A stretch of 64,000 nucleotides of DNA. Source: Microcystis aeruginosa FD4. GTDB taxonomy: Bacteria; Cyanobacteriota; Cyanobacteriia; Cyanobacteriales; Microcystaceae. Position numbers and translations under genes: made by a program. Shown here in pieces: positions 1 to 9,351 of this stretch. The stretch lies in assembly GCF_009792235.1 (NCBI RefSeq), contig NZ_CP046973.1, forward strand, positions 1,116,001-1,180,000, given 5' to 3'. The notes beneath the pieces are model-generated. The model did not search any database. It saw only the letters and a program-made list of their open reading frames with translations, and had not been told where the DNA came from. Each line of letters opens with the position of its first letter. Position 1 is the first letter of the stretch.

Positions 1-1
1 C

Positions 2-410
2 GTACATCGCTATCATTTTGAAGAATTACCGTCTAACCTAGAAGTCGAAGTCGAAGAAATGAGCATAGATGGCGGTAAGGTACGACTAAGAACTGACAAG
101 GGAAAAGCCTTAATTTGGCGTGATTATAAAGCAGTGAGTTTTCATCAACTGGGGGTAGCGGCTTTTTTTCAAGATAACTCAGCTTGATTAGATTTGGTTA
201 ATTCTCAAGTTTTGGCCAAGCCTTTAATTTGTTGAGGAGATGGACATGATGGTATCTGGAATTTATTTCGTGAGATAGGAGAGAAACAGGAAAGAATTGA
301 AATTTTGGACTGGTATCATTTAATCGAAAACCTCTATAAAGTTGGGGGGTCATTCCAGCGAATTGAGGAGGTAAAATGTTTTCTATAGAAGGGGGAAGTG
401 GCCCTCTTCA
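2..410 (+). pseudogene. ISKra4-family transposase remnant
   Basis: The frame starting at base 2 reads as the middle of an ISKra4-type transposase. It contains EMSIDGGKVRLR, then GDGHDGIWNLF, then EILDWYHLIENLYKVGG. These are the conserved stretches around the catalytic domain of this family. The frame is broken by in-frame stops at 185 (TGA), 233 (TGA) and about 386 (TAG), and recognisable similarity fades near base 410. The 5' part lies outside the window. It cannot make an active enzyme. Confidence 0.75.
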
Positions 411-635
411 TCCGTCATACTACTTGAGTACATTTAGCTGACTCCTCCATTGATTTTTTGGGACGACTAGACGGTGACGCATTCACAAAACGGGGTTCAG
501 ACTAAAGTATTGCCGCTCGCGCAGGCTAGAGACTCTCTCCCCTGAAACCTATAATGGACAAGGTTTTCGCGTCCCCCTCTCAGCTGACATCTACATTATA
601 AAAGATACCAAATGGATTCTATAAATAGCGAAGAT
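411..635. other. intergenic stretch without recognised gene
   Basis: I see no convincing reading frame, RNA or repeat between the ISKra4 remnant and the DUF5615 gene. The sequence is probably old IS debris. Confidence 0.4.
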
Positions 636-995
636 TTAAAAGGGAATCCAATCAACTCGGTCAATCCATTCTTCTGCTTCAGATGCTTCCCAAATCAGAT
701 ATAATTCTTCTACCCAGATTTCTAAATTAGCACTGGGGCGCAACCAGAGTAAACCCCAAATATGTCCCCCCTTATCCCAATGGTTTTTGAGGTGTCCAGG
801 CATACTGCGACGATTATTGGTAACTAATAACCGTTGAAATGACGCAACATAATCTAGGATTTCTGGGTCTAAAGTTCCTAGGAGTGGTGCATCGGGTTCA
901 CCTACTCGCAAAATATCGAGATTAGGATTCAATCGTAACAGAGATATTTTGAGGTCTGGGGATAAGTTTTCATCTAACAAAAACCGGATTCTCAT
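636..995 (-). CDS. DUF5615 family PIN-like protein (toxin-type)
   Basis: A small soluble protein of 119 residues. It starts MRIRFLLDENLSPDL and carries a later LLVTNNRRSMPGH stretch. This matches the DUF5615/Mut7-C PIN-like pattern, where an N-terminal LxDENL Asp and later acidic residues form the putative nuclease site. I chose the internal ATG at 993-995 over the longer frame because it gives the canonical N-terminus and overlaps the upstream DUF433 gene by ATGA (992-995). That overlap implies translational coupling. In known families DUF433 and DUF5615 form a two-gene toxin-antitoxin-like module with the DUF433 gene first, as here. Toxicity is inferred from the family only. Confidence 0.8.
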   Translation of the reverse strand: MRIRFLLDENLSPDLKISLLRLNPNLDILRVGEPDAPLLGTLDPEILDYVASFQRLLVTNNRRSMPGHLKNHWDKGGHIWGLLWLRPSANLEIWVEELYLIWEASEAEEWIDRVDWIPF

Positions 996-1327
996 GCGGG
1001 GTTTAGTTCTTGCGGTTTCCGTTTTAGTTTCAGTTGTCTTAGGCGTTGAATCAGTGGCGATGGCTCGGTATTTAACCACTGTTGGTATTGTTCTTCCTGC
1101 CAGTCATGGAGGTGCTGAAGATAAGCATCTATCTGGGGCTTATTTTGGTAGTAATAGGTGAGAGTAGCGTAAATTTTCTCTAGGTTTAAGCTCGGTAACT
1201 CTTGGAGAATCTGCGGGGAAGTATAACCTTTTAAATGGTAGTTGATGACATCCTCAATCCCAATGCGATGTCCTTTAATGCGGATGTCATCTGGCTCAAA
1301 AACTTCAAAGTATTCTTCTAGTTGCAT
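992..1327 (-). CDS. DUF433 domain protein (antitoxin-type)
   Basis: A protein of 111 residues starting MQLEEYFEVFEPDDIRIKG. It contains GHRIGIEDVINYHLKGYTS and an HTH-like LPSLNLEKIYATLTYYY segment, typical of DUF433. The C-terminus is basic and Gln-rich. The ATG at 1325-1327 is preferred over an upstream extension of 13 residues that lacks family similarity. Its stop codon overlaps the start of the DUF5615 gene by 4 bp, so the two are one operon with this gene first. The likely role is DNA-binding or neutralising partner of the downstream PIN-like protein, by analogy with the family. Confidence 0.8.
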   Translation of the reverse strand: MQLEEYFEVFEPDDIRIKGHRIGIEDVINYHLKGYTSPQILQELPSLNLEKIYATLTYYYQNKPQIDAYLQHLHDWQEEQYQQWLNTEPSPLIQRLRQLKLKRKPQELNPA

Positions 1328-1598
1328 GGTTTTCTTGGAGCAAACTTTCTGCTTTAATTGTAGCACTGCTACCAGTTATCAGTGATCAGCCTGGCTCTTT
1401 GATAACTGTTCGCTGTTCACTGATAACTGAAAAGGCGTTTCTACTTCCAGTGACGAAGCGAAAGAAAGGCTGCCTTACCCGTGACATAGCTCCCCGTCCT
1501 CAAGAAATAGTATCATCTGTTGTCAATGCCAAAACTTCCCGATGAGCAAGGATTCTCTGTTTGTTCCCCTCTAATATCAGCCAAACTTATCGTTTCAC
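1328..1598. other. intergenic region with short repeats
   Basis: The stretch holds the 5' flank of the DUF433 gene. Around 1374-1430 there are several copies of short motifs of the type TGATAACTG and CAGTGATCAG. The same motifs recur at 59900-60000 in this window. No gene seen. Confidence 0.4.
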
Positions 1599-1763
1599 GT
1601 AAGGATTCAGGTCAGGGGATTGACAAAAACAGAAAAAAGTGTAGATTGAGAGGATGAAGCAAAAAGAACCGCCTCCGCTACTAGACAGGGAAAGCCTGAA
1701 AAAACTGACACCAGAACAACTGGTGGAGATGGTGCTGAAATTACAGGAGTTAGTAGTAGTCTG

Positions 1764-2456
1764 TCAAGTTTGAATTGAGGGATAGAGTTTTTTTAACTTA
1801 ATACGAGCATCAGCAGTAGTAAATCTCCAGTCAACTGAATTTGACTTTTCATTTCGATTTTCTTCCCATGCCTTAATTTCTTGTTTTAAACTATCCATGT
1901 CTGGGATACGACGATCGAGACATTGACGATTCAAAACGCTCAACTCAATTTCTGCCATATTTAACCAGCTGCCATGTTTGGGAGTGTAATGAAATTCGAG
2001 TTTATCTAAAATTCTCTTGGCCTCTTCCGGTTCAAAGGCTTTATATAATGAGGCTTTTACATGAGTATTTAAGTTGTCTTGAATTACTCTAATTTTCTGG
2101 GCATCGGGATAACGCTCATCAACTAAATATTTCATTTGGTGTGCATAATCGCTCGCCGTCCTTTGTTGTGTAACTTCTACATGTCGCCAACCTTGTAATG
2201 GTTCAAAAAACATAAACATATTGGCTACACCATTACGCTCATATTGATAGTCATACCTTTCTGGTTCTCTCGGTTCGGCTGGTATTTTCTCTTTTGTTTC
2301 TTTGACTAATTGTTTACAACTCTCATCAAAACACAGCCAAGGATTTTGCTGGTCATACTCACTATGATAAATATCCAAGACATCTTCCATCGCACAGACA
2401 AACTCCGCTGATTCTTTTGGGGGAATGACCCATGATTGATTCAGCCATGGTTTCAA
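1764..2456 (-). CDS. IS630 transposase ORF B (DDE part)
   Basis: A reading frame of about 230 residues carrying the DDE_3 catalytic domain. It opens WVIPPKESAEFV and contains FDESCKQL, IQDNLNTH and TPKHGSWLNMAEIE, which supply the expected Asp, Asp and Glu. The only in-frame start at its 5' end is a TTG (2454-2456) inside the ORF A overlap, with no clear ribosome-binding site. Translation by -1 frameshifting from ORF A at the A8 run is therefore more likely than independent initiation. The frame looks intact, so the element may be active. Confidence 0.85.
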   Translation of the reverse strand: MKPWLNQSWVIPPKESAEFVCAMEDVLDIYHSEYDQQNPWLCFDESCKQLVKETKEKIPAEPREPERYDYQYERNGVANMFMFFEPLQGWRHVEVTQQRTASDYAHQMKYLVDERYPDAQKIRVIQDNLNTHVKASLYKAFEPEEAKRILDKLEFHYTPKHGSWLNMAEIELSVLNRQCLDRRIPDMDSLKQEIKAWEENRNEKSNSVDWRFTTADARIKLKKLYPSIQT

Positions 2457-2902
2457 TTCATTTTTTTTAAGGTTTTTCTGATGGTTTCTCGTGATATTTT
2501 TTCCACATATTCAAGTTCGACCATTTTATCTGCCAGCATTTGAAGTGTCCATTTTGCTCGTCCCGTTGGTGTTTCACTACAAGCGATGGCAATCAGATAT
2601 GCTTCCTTTTCCCCATCGATAATTTTGGCACGGCGATGTTCTTGCTTTTTTCGAGTTAATGATGATTCAATTCCTGACTCGACAAATCTTTGTCGTACTC
2701 TCTCAATGGTGGCTTGAGCAACATTTAAGGCTTCACTAATTTTCGAGTCAGTCCAACCACCTTCCTGTTGATTGATGTCTGCTAAAAGTAGTATTCTGGC
2801 ATGGTTCATTTTGTAAGCTGCTATTTTTCCTTTCTTGGTTAGCTGCTCGAGTTCAGTTCTTTCGGAGTCTGTTAGATCTACAATATATTTTTTCTTCGGC
2901 AT
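2453..2902 (-). CDS. IS630 transposase ORF A (HTH part)
   Basis: A protein of 149 residues with the N-terminal helix-turn-helix of IS630 transposases (KISEALNVAQATIERVRQRF) and a second HTH-like region. It has no DDE residues. It ends ...KTLKKMN. Just before the stop codon the minus strand has the run TTA AAA AAA ATG, a heptamer A AAA AAA in the correct register for -1 slippage. The next frame encodes the catalytic part, so ORF A is probably both a product and the first half of a fusion protein. Confidence 0.85.
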   Translation of the reverse strand: MPKKKYIVDLTDSERTELEQLTKKGKIAAYKMNHARILLLADINQQEGGWTDSKISEALNVAQATIERVRQRFVESGIESSLTRKKQEHRRAKIIDGEKEAYLIAIACSETPTGRAKWTLQMLADKMVELEYVEKISRETIRKTLKKMN

Positions 2903-4418
2903 TTTTTTGTCTGAAGTTGGATAACTTCTTCCAGATTAGCTCTTTTTTTATCCCTCAAAACAAAATTGATGCTCTAGTAGTCAAACAAGGCGAAACCATC
3001 GAGAAGCTGAAAGGTAATCTAGATAAGGATAGCAAAACCTCATCGAAACCCCCCTCCACAGACTTGCTAAGAAAGCCAGAAAAAGCTAAAGAAGGGGAAA
3101 AGAAAGAGGGACGCGGCCCTGGAGGGCAAAAAGGGCATGAGGGAAAAACCCGCCAAGGATTTGGACGAATAGACCGCACTGAGAGTGTCAAAGCCGAAAA
3201 TTGCCCTCATTGTGGCAGTACCCATCTCGCCCTGGGTGAACGCCGACAACGCACTTTGATAGTAGCCCAGCTAGTAGAAAGGCCAATAGAAATAGTAGAG
3301 TATAAGCAAGAATGTGCCTACTGTGCTGATTGTGGGGGGCAAGTTCTCGGGGTTTTGCCAGAAGACGTAGTACCCGGTCAAGATTTGGGAGCAAGCTTAC
3401 AAGCCATGTTGGGGTGGATGAGTCATTATGGGCATCTATCCTAGGCCAAACAGCAAGAATGGCTCAGAGAAATTGGCAAAATAGAAGTAGGGATAGGGAC
3501 ATTACAAGCCACCATGCAACGTGGCCGCTTCTGCGGTAGAACCCTCAGTCAGAGAACGACAAGAGTGGGTAAGAGAACAACCCCAAGTCCACGTAGATGA
3601 ATCGCCGTGGTCAGTTAAGGGCATCAAAGAATGGTGGTGGAATATTAGTGGACAAGGCTTTTCTCTCTTCCATGCGGGGGACACGCGCTCGCGACAAGAA
3701 TTAGAGCAGCTGCTGGGGAAAAGTTTCGCTGGGGTGTTAATCTCGGATGATTTCAGCACTTACAATGGCTATGGGGCGGCCGCCCAGCAGAAATGTCTAG
3801 CCCATTTACTGCGGCATTTTAAGCAGGTAGAAAAACTGAAAACTCCTCATCAAACGGAGTTAGCCCAAGTCTTTTTGGATTTAATCACGGAAGCCTTTAG
3901 GCCACATCGGCAATATCGAGAAACTGGCGCTCGGTCTATCTATAACCATTGGGTCATAGATTTTCGACGGCGGTTAGAGCAAGCTTTAGCTGTGTGGCGA
4001 CCCCTGGCGGGTTATGCTGCGGGTTTATTGCTGAAATCTTTAGTGGACAAGTCCCATCAGTGGTGGTATTTCCTTGAGCATCCTGAAGTCTCTCCCGATA
4101 ATAACCGAGCCGAGCGTTCTCTGGGTTTGGGAGTAACTAAGCGCAAGATAGCTGGTGGTTCTCGCTCCTTGGGTGGCTTTGTCGATACTACTCGTTTGTT
4201 GACCGTGATTCAGTCTTGTCGCGCCCAAGGTCGTTCGGTTTTAACTTTCTTTCCTCAGGCTTTGGCCTCTGTCCATCACCCCTTGAATACGGTTGTCTCT
4301 CTTATCCCTACTGCTGATTTTTCTCTCTTTGTCAACCCCTAGACCTGAATATTTACAATACAAATTAGGTTCTTTCCTCAGTTTGTGAGAAATGCGGGTA
4401 ATCCGCATTAAAAATCTT

Positions 4419-5663
4419 GGCTCTTCTGGTTTTCGTGTGTTAATTTTTGTTATGAATTAAAGCAAGCAAACAGCTTAAGTCGAAGATGTTCAAAATTGGT
4501 AAATCCATAACTCATTCTTTTAATAAGCTTTATTTTGGTATTCATTCCCTCAATTAATCCGTTGGTTGTATGATTTTCAAAGTAATTACAAATACCTGGC
4601 AAATGCTTCTGGATCATGCTGGCACTACTTTGATATAATATCCCGCCTATTCTGATCCATTTTTCCAATTTTCTCTCAGCACCTCTGAAGGTTCTACGAC
4701 TTTGATAAATTTGTCTAATTTCTTCTTTCATTTCCCAGGCTATTCCCAAGCAGGGATGTTCTTTCAGGATAACTTCTAGTTGTTGTTTTTGCTCCTCCTT
4801 TAAGTCCTCTTTATTCTTCCATAATAAATGAGGTAATCCCTTTTCATGCACCCCCATTAACTTTCTCAATTTATTAAGCTCGTCATTGATGATAGCCATT
4901 ACATGAAAACGGTCATAGATGATTTTAGCATTGGGAAATAATTCCTTGATCACTGCTGTAAATCCTGACCACATATCGACGCTCACTTCTTTCACTTTCT
5001 CCCGAACTGCGTCTGGCTGTGCCTTTAAGGCTTCCATTAATTCTTCTTGCTTATGTCCTTTAATCACATCTAGTCAAATTTTCTTGTCCAGAGCTACGAC
5101 CGTTGTTATGAAATCTTTATGTCCTTTTAAGTTACTAAATTCATCCAAGCTTATTCGTTCTGGTGCTTCCCACTCTTCCTTTTCTAGTTCTTTAGCACAG
5201 TGATTAAATATTAACTCAACTTCTTCCCATCCTCACCCTTCTTCTCGACTTATTTCTTCGATACTACAATTTTTTACTCTCTCATAAATCATCGATTCAT
5301 AGCGAATTGTGTGATGCTGTCTTAATCTCATAAAACTCAGTCTTTCGCTGATATACTTTTGGCATTTTTGACAATGAAACTGGCGGCGTGGTACTTTTAA
5401 ATATACTCGATTGCCTAATCTTGACAAATCTCTGACTAGATTATACTCTGTTTGATTGATTCTGTCCAAGGTTTGATGGCAATTCGGACATTCAATTGTT
5501 TCATTTAAAAGAGCGAGCTTTAGGAAAATTGTCTGAGCAATTTTTTGATAATTGACCACTGTTACATTTGGTAAATCGAGGAGTTGCTCAAAATTTATCC
5601 ACATAACCCACCTCCTGTTCTGTGTTACTATTATACCATGCTCACACAGAACCTAGAAGAGCC
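4419..5663 (-). mobile_element. ISL3-family element with 7-bp target duplication
   Basis: The ends are GGCTCTTCTGGTTTTCGTGTG (4419-4439) and, read inward from 5663, GGCTCTTCTAGGTTCTGTG. Both are flanked by AAATCTT (4412-4418 and 5664-5670). The element is 1245 bp and carries one disrupted transposase. The same termini bound the MITEs at 10199-10330 and 38165-38295, so this or a relative is the likely parent of those non-autonomous elements. Confidence 0.88.
4450..5604 (-). pseudogene. ISL3 transposase with two nonsense codons
   Basis: The N-terminal part (5604 down to 5233) has the zinc-ribbon CPNCHQ...CQKCQK of ISL3 transposases. The C-terminal part (5067 down to 4450) has the DDE_Tnp_ISL3 domain with VDMWSGF, YDRFHVM and TTNGLIEGMNTKIK. 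The two parts are in one frame but are interrupted by TGA at 5233-5235 and TGA at 5074-5076. The segment between them (ERISLDEFSNLKGHKDF) is well preserved. The lesions are recent-looking point mutations. The element would need a helper transposase to move. Confidence 0.88.
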
Positions 5664-5864
5664 AAATCTTTTAATCAATTGGCTAAGAAAATCAAATTAG
5701 TGTGGTCTGCTAGGCTTCGCCGCTCTTCGAGAACGCAGCGCCTTCGGCAACGCCGTCATCTTATTGATTAAACTTTAAAAATGCGATCATGTATTGCCGT
5801 TGTCAACGAAATAGCCGATTTTTCCGATTTTCACCTCTCGATCGCACAATTTAAAAGGAGCCAG

Positions 5865-8234
5865 ATGACCCAAGACAAACCGATCCAACGTCAAATTTTA
5901 CCGATACCCGACTTGACCCCCTTCGGTCTAACCACCTACGATGCCAAGAATCCCGATACCCACTATCCCCCGATTCGAGATATCCGACCGCCAGCCGGCG
6001 CACCCAACGTGCTGATCGTGCTGCTCGATGACGTGGGTTTTGGAGCCGCCAGTGCCTTCGGTGGTCCCTGCAATACGCCCACTTTCGAGCGATTAGCGGC
6101 GGCTGGGTTAAAATACACCCGTTTTCATACCACTGCCCTCTGTTCTCCCAGTCGTGCGGCTTTGCTCTCCGGAAGGAATCATCACTCGGTTGGCATGGGC
6201 AACATCACCGAAACCGCCACCTCCGCCCCCGGACAGAGTTCCGTCCGTCCCAACACCAAAGCCCCCCTTGCCTTAACCCTGAAGCTAAACGGCTATTCCA
6301 CGGCGCAATTCGGTAAGTGCCACGAAGTACCCGTCTGGCAAACCAGCCCGATCGGTCCGTTCGATGCTTGGCCCTCCGGCGGGGGTGGGTTCGAGTATTT
6401 CTACGGCTTTATCGGTGGCGAGAATAACCAGTGGGACCCGGCACTGTACGAGGGAACAACCCCGATCGAACCGCCGAAAACCCCGGAGGAAGGCTATCAC
6501 CTGACCGAGGATCTGGCTGATCGAGCGATCGCTTGGATTAGTCAACAAAAAGCTCTCGCCCCCAATAAGCCTTTCTTTGCCTACTTCGCCCCCGGCGCAA
6601 CCCACGCCCCCCACCACGTCCCGAAGGAGTGGATCGACAAGTATCGAGGCCAATTCGCTCACGGTTGGGATCGCCAGCGTGAGATCACCTTTGCCCGACA
6701 GAAAGAACTGGGCGTAATTCCCCAAAATGCCGAACTCACCCCCCGTCACGCCGAAATTCCCCCATGGGATGACATGGACGAGCGCCTGAAGCCGGTATTA
6801 GAGCGCCAGATGGAGGTGTACGCCGCCTTTCTGGAACATACCGATGATCAGGTGGGACGAGTGATTGAAGCCTTAGAAAAGCTAGAAATCCTCGACGATA
6901 CGCTAATTTACGTCATCGTCGGTGATAACGGTGCCTCCGCTGAGGGAACGCTTCAGGGCGCGTTTAACGAGATGGCCAACTTTAACGGGTTAGCGGGTCT
7001 AGAAACCCCGGAATTTCTCCTCTCGAAACTAGATGACTTCGGTGCGCCCGATTCCTATAATCACTACGCGGTCGGTTGGGCCTGGGCGATGAGTAGCCCC
7101 TATAAGTGGACGAAACAGGTCGCTTCCCACTGGGGCGGCACCCGTAACGGTACGATTGTTCGTTACCCCAAACTCATCCAGGAAAAAGGTGGGATTCGTC
7201 ACCAATTCTGTCACATCATTGATGTGGCTCCGACGGTGTTGGAAGTGGTAGGCATTCCCGAACCGACGATGGTTAACGGTGTCCTACAAAGTCCCTACGA
7301 GGGTACGAGTATGGTTTATACCTTTAACGACGCAGCCGCCCCCGAACGTCATGATGTGCAGTATTTCGAGATGTTTGGCAATCGGGGCATCTATTACAAG
7401 GGTTGGAGCGCGATTACCAAGCACCGCACCCCGTGGGTGATGACTGGACAGACGATGGTTCCTTTCGACGATGATATCTGGGAACTATACGACGGCAGTA
7501 CGGATTGGACGCAAGCTCGGGATCTCTGCAAGGAAATGCCAGAGAAACTGCACGAACTACAGCGACAATTTCTGATCGAGGCGGTTAAGTATAATGTACT
7601 GCCCCTAGATGATCGCCAAGTGGAACGGATCGACCCCGCCACCGCCGGCCGACCCCCCCTCGCCGGGGGGAACTCGCAATTATTTTTCGCCGGAATGGGG
7701 CGTTTGTCCGAAAATAGCGTCATCAACATCAAAAATAAATCCTTCTCGGTAACGGCGGAACTGGAAATTCCCCCCGAAGGCGTGGACGGGGTGATTATCG
7801 CCCAAGGCGGCCGCTTCGGTGGTTGGAGTGTTTATAGCCACGATGGAAAAGCCAAGTTCGTCTATAACGTGCTGGGGATTGAAAGTTTTGTCACCGAGGC
7901 GACGGAGACAATCCCAGCTGGCAAGCATCAGGTACGGATGGAGTTTGCCTACGATGGTGGTGGTTTAGGACGGGGGGGAAATGTCACCCTCTACTACGAC
8001 GGTCAACCAGTGGGTACGGGTCGGGTAGAACGAACTCAGGCTTTTATTTTCTCCGCCGACGAAACCACGGATATCGGCTACGAATCTGGTACCCCTGTAA
8101 CGGCGGAATATACCTCGAAAACCAGTCGTTTCACCGGCAAGATCGGTTGGGTTCAACTCGATCTGGGTACGGACGATCATGACCACCTGATCGACCCGGA
8201 GGAACGTCTGAAAATTATCATGGCCCGGCAGTAG
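5865..8234 (+). CDS. arylsulfatase (sulfatase family, Cys type)
   Basis: A large sulfatase of 789 residues. Near the N-terminus LIVLLDDVGFG (about 50-60) gives the first metal-binding Asp pair. CSPSR (93-97) is the C-x-P-S-R signature whose Cys is converted to formylglycine in active sulfatases, and YVIVGDNGASAEG gives the later Asp-Asn metal ligands. It would hydrolyse sulfate esters, probably for sulfur scavenging. The substrate is unknown. I chose ATG 5865 because AAAAGGAG lies just upstream; the frame runs 28 codons further back without a better site. There is no obvious signal peptide. The coding region is visibly richer in G+C than the flanking IS-laden DNA, which hints at transfer. Its neighbours are an ISL3 upstream and a broken marC downstream. 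Confidence 0.9.
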   Translation: MTQDKPIQRQILPIPDLTPFGLTTYDAKNPDTHYPPIRDIRPPAGAPNVLIVLLDDVGFGAASAFGGPCNTPTFERLAAAGLKYTRFHTTALCSPSRAALLSGRNHHSVGMGNITETATSAPGQSSVRPNTKAPLALTLKLNGYSTAQFGKCHEVPVWQTSPIGPFDAWPSGGGGFEYFYGFIGGENNQWDPALYEGTTPIEPPKTPEEGYHLTEDLADRAIAWISQQKALAPNKPFFAYFAPGATHAPHHVPKEWIDKYRGQFAHGWDRQREITFARQKELGVIPQNAELTPRHAEIPPWDDMDERLKPVLERQMEVYAAFLEHTDDQVGRVIEALEKLEILDDTLIYVIVGDNGASAEGTLQGAFNEMANFNGLAGLETPEFLLSKLDDFGAPDSYNHYAVGWAWAMSSPYKWTKQVASHWGGTRNGTIVRYPKLIQEKGGIRHQFCHIIDVAPTVLEVVGIPEPTMVNGVLQSPYEGTSMVYTFNDAAAPERHDVQYFEMFGNRGIYYKGWSAITKHRTPWVMTGQTMVPFDDDIWELYDGSTDWTQARDLCKEMPEKLHELQRQFLIEAVKYNVLPLDDRQVERIDPATAGRPPLAGGNSQLFFAGMGRLSENSVINIKNKSFSVTAELEIPPEGVDGVIIAQGGRFGGWSVYSHDGKAKFVYNVLGIESFVTEATETIPAGKHQVRMEFAYDGGGLGRGGNVTLYYDGQPVGTGRVERTQAFIFSADETTDIGYESGTPVTAEYTSKTSRFTGKIGWVQLDLGTDDHDHLIDPEERLKIIMARQ

Positions 8235-8401
8235 AAAAGGGGACTTGTGATACTGGTAGTTTTATCTAGACCATCCCTCGGTTAAAAGCAAAAAATTGAG
8301 CTTAAATTAGCAACTTTGTCCTATGGAATGGTCTTTTTTGAGAAACTTTGCCATCACTTTATTCGCCCTCTTAAATCCTCTGGGGATGCTGCCCATTTTT
8401 A

Positions 8402-9351
8402 TAGTCATTTCAAATAAGTGTGAGACGAGGGAAAAATAAGGTAAAATAAAGAGAAACGAGCAACCCATACAGAAAAATGTCTTATAGCCTAGACTTGAGA
8501 AAAAAAGTAATTGATTATGTAGAGAATGGGGGAAGCATAACCAAAGCCGCCGCTCTATTTAATATAGGAAGAGCCACAATATATAGATGGCTAGGTAGGG
8601 AAAAACTGGAAGCGACAAAGGTAAAACACCGTCAAAGAAAGCTAGACTGGAAAGCATTGTCAAAAGATGTCCAAGAAAATCCCGAGGCAAGATTAAGAGA
8701 CAGAGCCGAGAAGTTTGGAGTGAGACCAAGTGCCATTTGCTATGCCTTAAAAAAAATGAAAATTACCAGAAAAAAGAAGGAACTTCGTTATAGAGAAAGA
8801 AACCGAGAAGAAAGAATGAAATACTACAGAGTGCTGAGAGAATTGATTAAAATGTCTGGAAGTAAAAGCCTTGTATTTATTGATGAGTCAGGGTTTGAAG
8901 AATTTCAAGCCTGTTTTTATGCTTGGGCAAAAAAAGGGAAGAAAGTCTTGGGAGATAGACAAGGAAAACGAGGAAAAAGAGAGAACCTTGTGGCCGGGAG
9001 AAGAAAGGGAAAAAAAGACTTTATTGCCCCGATGGTATTTACAAGAAGCCTGAATGCCGAAGGTTTTGAAGGGTGGTTATCTTTATATTTATTGCCCTCT
9101 CTAGCCATAACATCAGTATTAATTATGGATAATGCACCAATTCATCGGAAGACAGTGATTAGACAACTGGTAGAGGAAGCAGGTCATCAGGTAGTGTTTT
9201 TGCCAAAATACTCTCCTGATTTAAATGATATCGAACATGATTTTAGTGCATTAAAGAGAGCCAGAATGTATGCTCCTGTGGGGACACCCCTTGATGAAAT
9301 TATTCGTACTTATTGTGTTGCCTAGTGTCTCGTTCTTATTTGAAATAACTA
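8402..9351 (+). mobile_element. IS630-family element in marC
   Basis: The termini are TAGTCATTTCAAATAAG on the left and, read inward from the right, TAGTTATTTCAAATAAG. TA flanks both sides (8400-8401, 9352-9353). The element is 950 bp, with one intact single-frame transposase. The clean target repair of marC confirms the boundaries. Confidence 0.9.
8477..9325 (+). CDS. IS630 family transposase (intact)
   Basis: A protein of 282 residues. The N-terminal HTH domain (SITKAAALFNIGRATIYRWL) is followed by a basic linker and the DDE_3 domain with FIDESGF, LIMDNAPIHRK and YSPDLNDIEHD, the three catalytic acids of the family. Unlike the other IS630 in IS66 copy A, the whole protein is in one frame. 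It has no stops or missing motifs, so the element may still be mobile. Confidence 0.93.
   Translation: MSYSLDLRKKVIDYVENGGSITKAAALFNIGRATIYRWLGREKLEATKVKHRQRKLDWKALSKDVQENPEARLRDRAEKFGVRPSAICYALKKMKITRKKKELRYRERNREERMKYYRVLRELIKMSGSKSLVFIDESGFEEFQACFYAWAKKGKKVLGDRQGKRGKRENLVAGRRKGKKDFIAPMVFTRSLNAEGFEGWLSLYLLPSLAITSVLIMDNAPIHRKTVIRQLVEEAGHQVVFLPKYSPDLNDIEHDFSALKRARMYAPVGTPLDEIIRTYCVA

Larger units (their letters stand above)
1756..2977 (-). mobile_element. IS630-family element inserted in IS66 copy A
   Basis: The element is bounded by imperfect inverted repeats of about 24 bp (inner part GAGGGATA on both sides). A TA dinucleotide flanks each end (1754-1755 and 2978-2979), the target duplication expected for IS630. 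Removing 1756-2977 plus one TA restores the IS66 sequence seen in copy B. The length is 1222 bp. It encodes two overlapping frames on the minus strand joined by an A-run slippery site. Confidence 0.9.
1654..4342 (+). pseudogene. IS66 transposase, disrupted (copy A)
   Basis: The coding region starts MKQKEPPPLLDRES, followed by a leucine-zipper-like segment, a basic glycine-rich linker and two CxxC zinc motifs (CPHCG, CADCG). The DDE domain (HVDESPW, ISDDFSTYNG, NNRAERSLG) follows. It is broken three ways: the IS630 at 1756-2977, a TAG at 3442-3444 after YGHLS, and a frameshift near 3519. The last two lesions are also present in copy B. No full-length transposase can be made. Confidence 0.9.
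1599..4356 (+). mobile_element. IS66-family element, copy A (split by an IS630)
   Basis: The left end reads GTAAGGATTCAGGTC and the reverse complement of the right end (4356) reads GTAAATATTCAGGTC. These are matching terminal repeats with the 5'-GTAA start typical of IS66. After removing the inserted IS630 and one TA, the element is 1534 bp, exactly the length of copy B at 11908-13441. By eye the two copies differ at only two bases (1674 and 4005). The 8-bp flanks (CGTTTCAC and AATACAAA) do not match, so no target duplication is left. Confidence 0.9.

Noticed and set aside
2955..3394. Minus-strand frames inside IS66 copy A
   Set aside because: They overlap the transposase and repeat exactly in copy B; their sequence is a shadow of the coding strand with no family similarity.
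185..5235. Several in-frame TGA codons in IS remnants (185, 233, 5074, 5233, also 10929) as possible recoding
   Set aside because: The same remnants also contain TAG stops and truncations, the core genes use TGA as a normal stop, and no shared structure follows the codons. Ordinary decay explains them.
6285..8186. Minus-strand open frames inside the arylsulfatase gene
   Set aside because: They arise from the GC-rich codon pattern of the sulfatase; no start sites or domains.
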